From positions 36,830,842-36,894,841 of the forward strand of contig JALIRH010000003.1 of NCBI GenBank assembly GCA_023055505.1: a DNA stretch of 64,000 nt, in the 5' to 3' direction. Both the position numbers and the translations under genes were made by a program. The stretch is from Callipepla californica brunnescens. Lineage: Eukaryota; Chordata; Aves; Galliformes; Odontophoridae. A model generated the notes under the pieces. That model did no database searches. It was given only the letters and a program-made list of their open reading frames with translations, and was not told where the DNA came from. Of the stretch, positions 61,261 through 64,000 are shown piece by piece (the stretch's first letter is position 1; every line of letters begins with the position of its first letter).

Positions 61261-63009
61261 ATACTCTTATATTCAAATATTCAATAGGGAAATCTCAAGT
61301 GAATAGAACTCAGTGTCATGGTCCAAACTTCCTCCATTTATAACTATATTTAAATATACTGATTTTACCAGACACAAATCTGATCGTACGCTTCAAATGG
61401 AAAACTGCAACACATTTAACAGCACAGTGCTCTGACAGCACTTTCCATAAAACTTTTAAGAATTGTAAATAATTTGCAATAGCAACATTGCATGAGCTCA
61501 TTATTTACCTCATTATAGTGACATGGATGTTTACCTGCTAGGGATGGAGAATAAGTTATACAGGGGCAAGGCTCTGTGAATGCTGAAGGAAAATAATTGC
61601 AGTCTAAAGATATCAGGGCAGAAGGACTCCCAGAGATAAGAAGACAGTAATGATGTGGCTTAGGCCATAAATGGTAGTAATGCCTATACTGTTGTGGAAA
61701 TGGTGTGGAAAGTTCACCTTGATGGATTAGTGCAATTGTCAGCTATTTGAAAGGCCAGGGGAGGCACGTATGAGTACAGAAGCCAGTTCCTGCTGGTACT
61801 CAGATGATCATCTCTGATGGTGCTAGGGAATCGCTAGCTGACCTGAATTAAAAATGTTCTTGTCTGAGTTTATGCTTTGGAAGTATAGATAAGATATTTT
61901 AAGTGAACTACATTTCTGTTTATTCCATGATCATTCTGGTTTTATCAAAATGAAGCTATTTTTAAGAGCAGGACTTGCATGAATAAGATTCTCTTGTCCA
62001 AAAGGAAAATTTGAATTTTCATTCAGGAGGAGTACAGAAGTCCAGATAGCTTGCTCCCCTTCAGCCTTCACTCTCAAAAGCTATGCACTTGTTTAGAGTT
62101 GTATGGCAACTAGCAATACAACATGTTTCTAGTGTCAGTAGACAAAACTCCATGGAAGTACTGATTGCCATAGATACAGCTGTTTAGCCTTGCGCATTGT
62201 CACACTAGCGTTTTTTCAAGCCAAAAAACGGTTCTGGTGCTCCAAATAAGCTAAAAGCACAGGCACTTTAGACCTAGCTGTGACATTTACCAGATGAAAT
62301 GGAGCATGTGATGATTGTGGAGGTGATTCTGGTCTGCTTCTGTGCAAAGAAAAACAAGGTCACTAATACTTGTTAGAGGTAATGAACAGAGCTCTTGGGT
62401 ATGTGAATGTGGGACTGTGTCCTTACTTATTCTGCTTTTTTGCATAAGTTATCTCAACTCAAGTACTGCACCAACATACCTACTTTTGGTAGTTGATCTA
62501 GCTTGAAGAAACTTGCCCAGGAATTTCTGTTTAATACAGTGCAGGAATGCAGCCAAGGTTTAGCTCATATGCCTGAGCATATGAAAAAAACAGTAATATG
62601 ATAACATACTCATATTCACATACACTCGTAACAAGCCTTGTTAGTCAGCTCATGTACTGATCTGGAATTCCCATATGAATACATATAATATGATCATACT
62701 GAAATGGGAAAAAAAAAAAAACAACATGTTTTTATTGCATATCAAAAAATGTTACCTACTCTGATAGGTACAGTTAAAAAAAAAAAAAAGAAAAGGAAAA
62801 AGAATACTAGGTGGTGTTTTATTACATAGGAAATTCAATAATGAATGTGATGTAGTGCGGTATTATCAATTTATGGCAGAATCAAAGCATCCAGGATCAC
62901 ATAATGGATCAGAAACTCTTTGATGGAGAGCTGAGGTAAATGCATGGAGCAGTATTGTGACCCCCTAGTATTTAAGGTCTCATGATTATTTTAAAAGAAT
63001 GATTACATG
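61261..63009. other. No gene or repeat recognised
   Basis: AT-rich sequence with A runs at 62709-62720 and 62776-62789 and short ORFs only. Confidence 0.4.
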
Positions 63010-63480
63010 TGACAGCGATTGAATTTGTCAGTTACATTAAACAAGTAGTATCAGCAATCTGGCAGAAGAAAGTTACACTACAAGGAGACTTATGAAGGTC
63101 ACAACAGCAGAATGCAAGAACGTGACATACAGTTGTGAAAAATACTGAGGGAAGGTGGCTATAGCTACCCTGAAACCAACAAGGCCAGGAAACACCTGGT
63201 GATGATAAGAAAAAACACACCACACCCTAAATAGAAGACAGATGTGCTGGATCGTTTGTAGAACATGGAAGGAAATAGTGTAGCTTTCATAGCACTAGTG
63301 AGTCAGTATGTGGAATAAATCATGACCTCTTGGTCCTGTTACAAAGGAAAGATTGAAGAAACTAGAGAAAATCCTTTAAAAGGCAGTAAATCAGACTGCT
63401 GATGTAACCTATTTCAAAAACCTCAAGTGATTGAAGGCTTACTCTCCAGTGGCTTTAAAACAGAGATGTGGGTCAAATGC
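63010..63480 (+). pseudogene. Possible old CR1/L2-type LINE ORF2 remnant
   Basis: The stretch near 63285-63310 (CATAGCACTAGTGAGTCAGT followed by ATGTGGAATA) resembles the LINE block encoding 'SALVRPHLEY' ('agcactagtgagacc...ctggaata'). GAGAAAATCCTTTAAAAGGC recalls the following 'gagaaggtccagagaagagc'. Everything is heavily diverged with stops. The match is by eye. Confidence 0.3.
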
Positions 63481-64000
63481 AGGTCTTGATTCAGTGAAAC
63501 ATTATAAAACAAACTTAATTTTCAACATGTGCTTAAACAGATCTGTTTCCTTCGAGCATTGACCTATACTCCAACATATGGGAAAACACAGAATTAAGCA
63601 TAGAGGACAATTTTCATGCTGAAAGACCTCGACAAATTATAACAATTTATAAGGCAGAAACACAGTAACATAAAGGAAGTCATCATGCAATGGGAGTTAC
63701 ATGGAATAATTGACATATGCGAAATGCTAATTGTCCTGTATATTGCTTTGGTGTAAATCATGACTCAAAATGAAAAGCCATTTCATTGTGTCTTAAACTA
63801 TATTGCAAGGGTAGATATCACTAGGTGGGGGCTGAACAAATGGGGCAATTTCTCATTCTTGGATCCCTTCACTTGCGTTTCACACTGAATTAATTGAAAT
63901 AACTCAAGAAATAGCGAATTTTACTTCTGATTCTATTAATAAGATGACCTTCAGCTTTATCTTCTGATTTTTTTAACGCAGTAGGAAAATCCAGATTGAC
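63481..64000. other. No gene or repeat recognised
   Basis: AT-rich end of the window. Nothing supportable was seen. Confidence 0.4.

Noticed and set aside
62098..62122. Hairpin GTTGTAT...ATACAAC
   Set aside because: Seven-base arms are expected by chance at this length; no supporting context.

Overview
The window looks like bird nuclear DNA, most likely from a galliform (chicken-type) genome. It is AT-rich, has no bacterial gene organisation, and no known multi-exon gene can be read in it. What dates and places it is its repeats. There are about a dozen fragments of the avian LINE CR1, several with the usual short-direct-repeat 3' end (variants of ATTCTATGATTCT) or readable C-terminal ORF2 protein. 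There are also two internally deleted mariner elements of the kind called Galluhop in chicken. Species assignment is inference.

Layout. From 1 to 4.9 kb the sequence is mostly unique; the only coding-like item is a possible minus-strand exon at 1206-1437. A 550-bp mariner lies at 4935-5484. The stretch 5.5-17.6 kb is mostly unique, with an old reverse-transcriptase remnant at 13.1-13.35 kb. Small CR1 tails or 3' fragments lie at 17.6, 21.5, 23.4-24.2 and 29.0 kb. A possible exon ends in a stop at 25627-25755. From 25.8 to 36.2 kb there are long A or T runs and simple repeats but little else. A second mariner copy is at 42.08-42.59 kb, followed by a cluster of CR1 pieces in opposite orientations at 43.6-45.14 kb. 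An old minus-strand CR1 is at 47.4-48.1 kb. The stretch 48.1-56.0 kb is featureless to me. From 56.0 to 61.3 kb insertions are dense: an internal CR1 piece, a CR1 tail, a decayed coding sequence with a splice-acceptor-like start (57969-58498), the composite tRNA element (59266-59511) and three further CR1 tails. An old LINE remnant may lie near 63.0-63.5 kb.

The most unusual object is the 246-bp composite at 59266-59511. Two 81-bp arms, 77 of 81 bases identical, face each other as inverted repeats. They enclose 62 nt of a tRNA-Glu(CTC) sequence with intact anticodon arm, T arm and B box but no acceptor stem. The outer ends read TG...CA and a perfect 5-bp direct repeat, GTCCA, abuts both sides. 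That is the signature of integrase-type insertion, yet the arms are inverted rather than direct. My working reading is an aberrant LTR-retroelement product carrying two U3-type ends and a primer-like tRNA copy; this is inference and needs a search for further copies.

There is no operon or pathway to reconstruct. The window is best read as intergenic or intronic DNA shaped by retroposon insertion and decay. The two exon candidates and the decayed coding sequence are the only hints of host protein coding, and I do not recognise their families.
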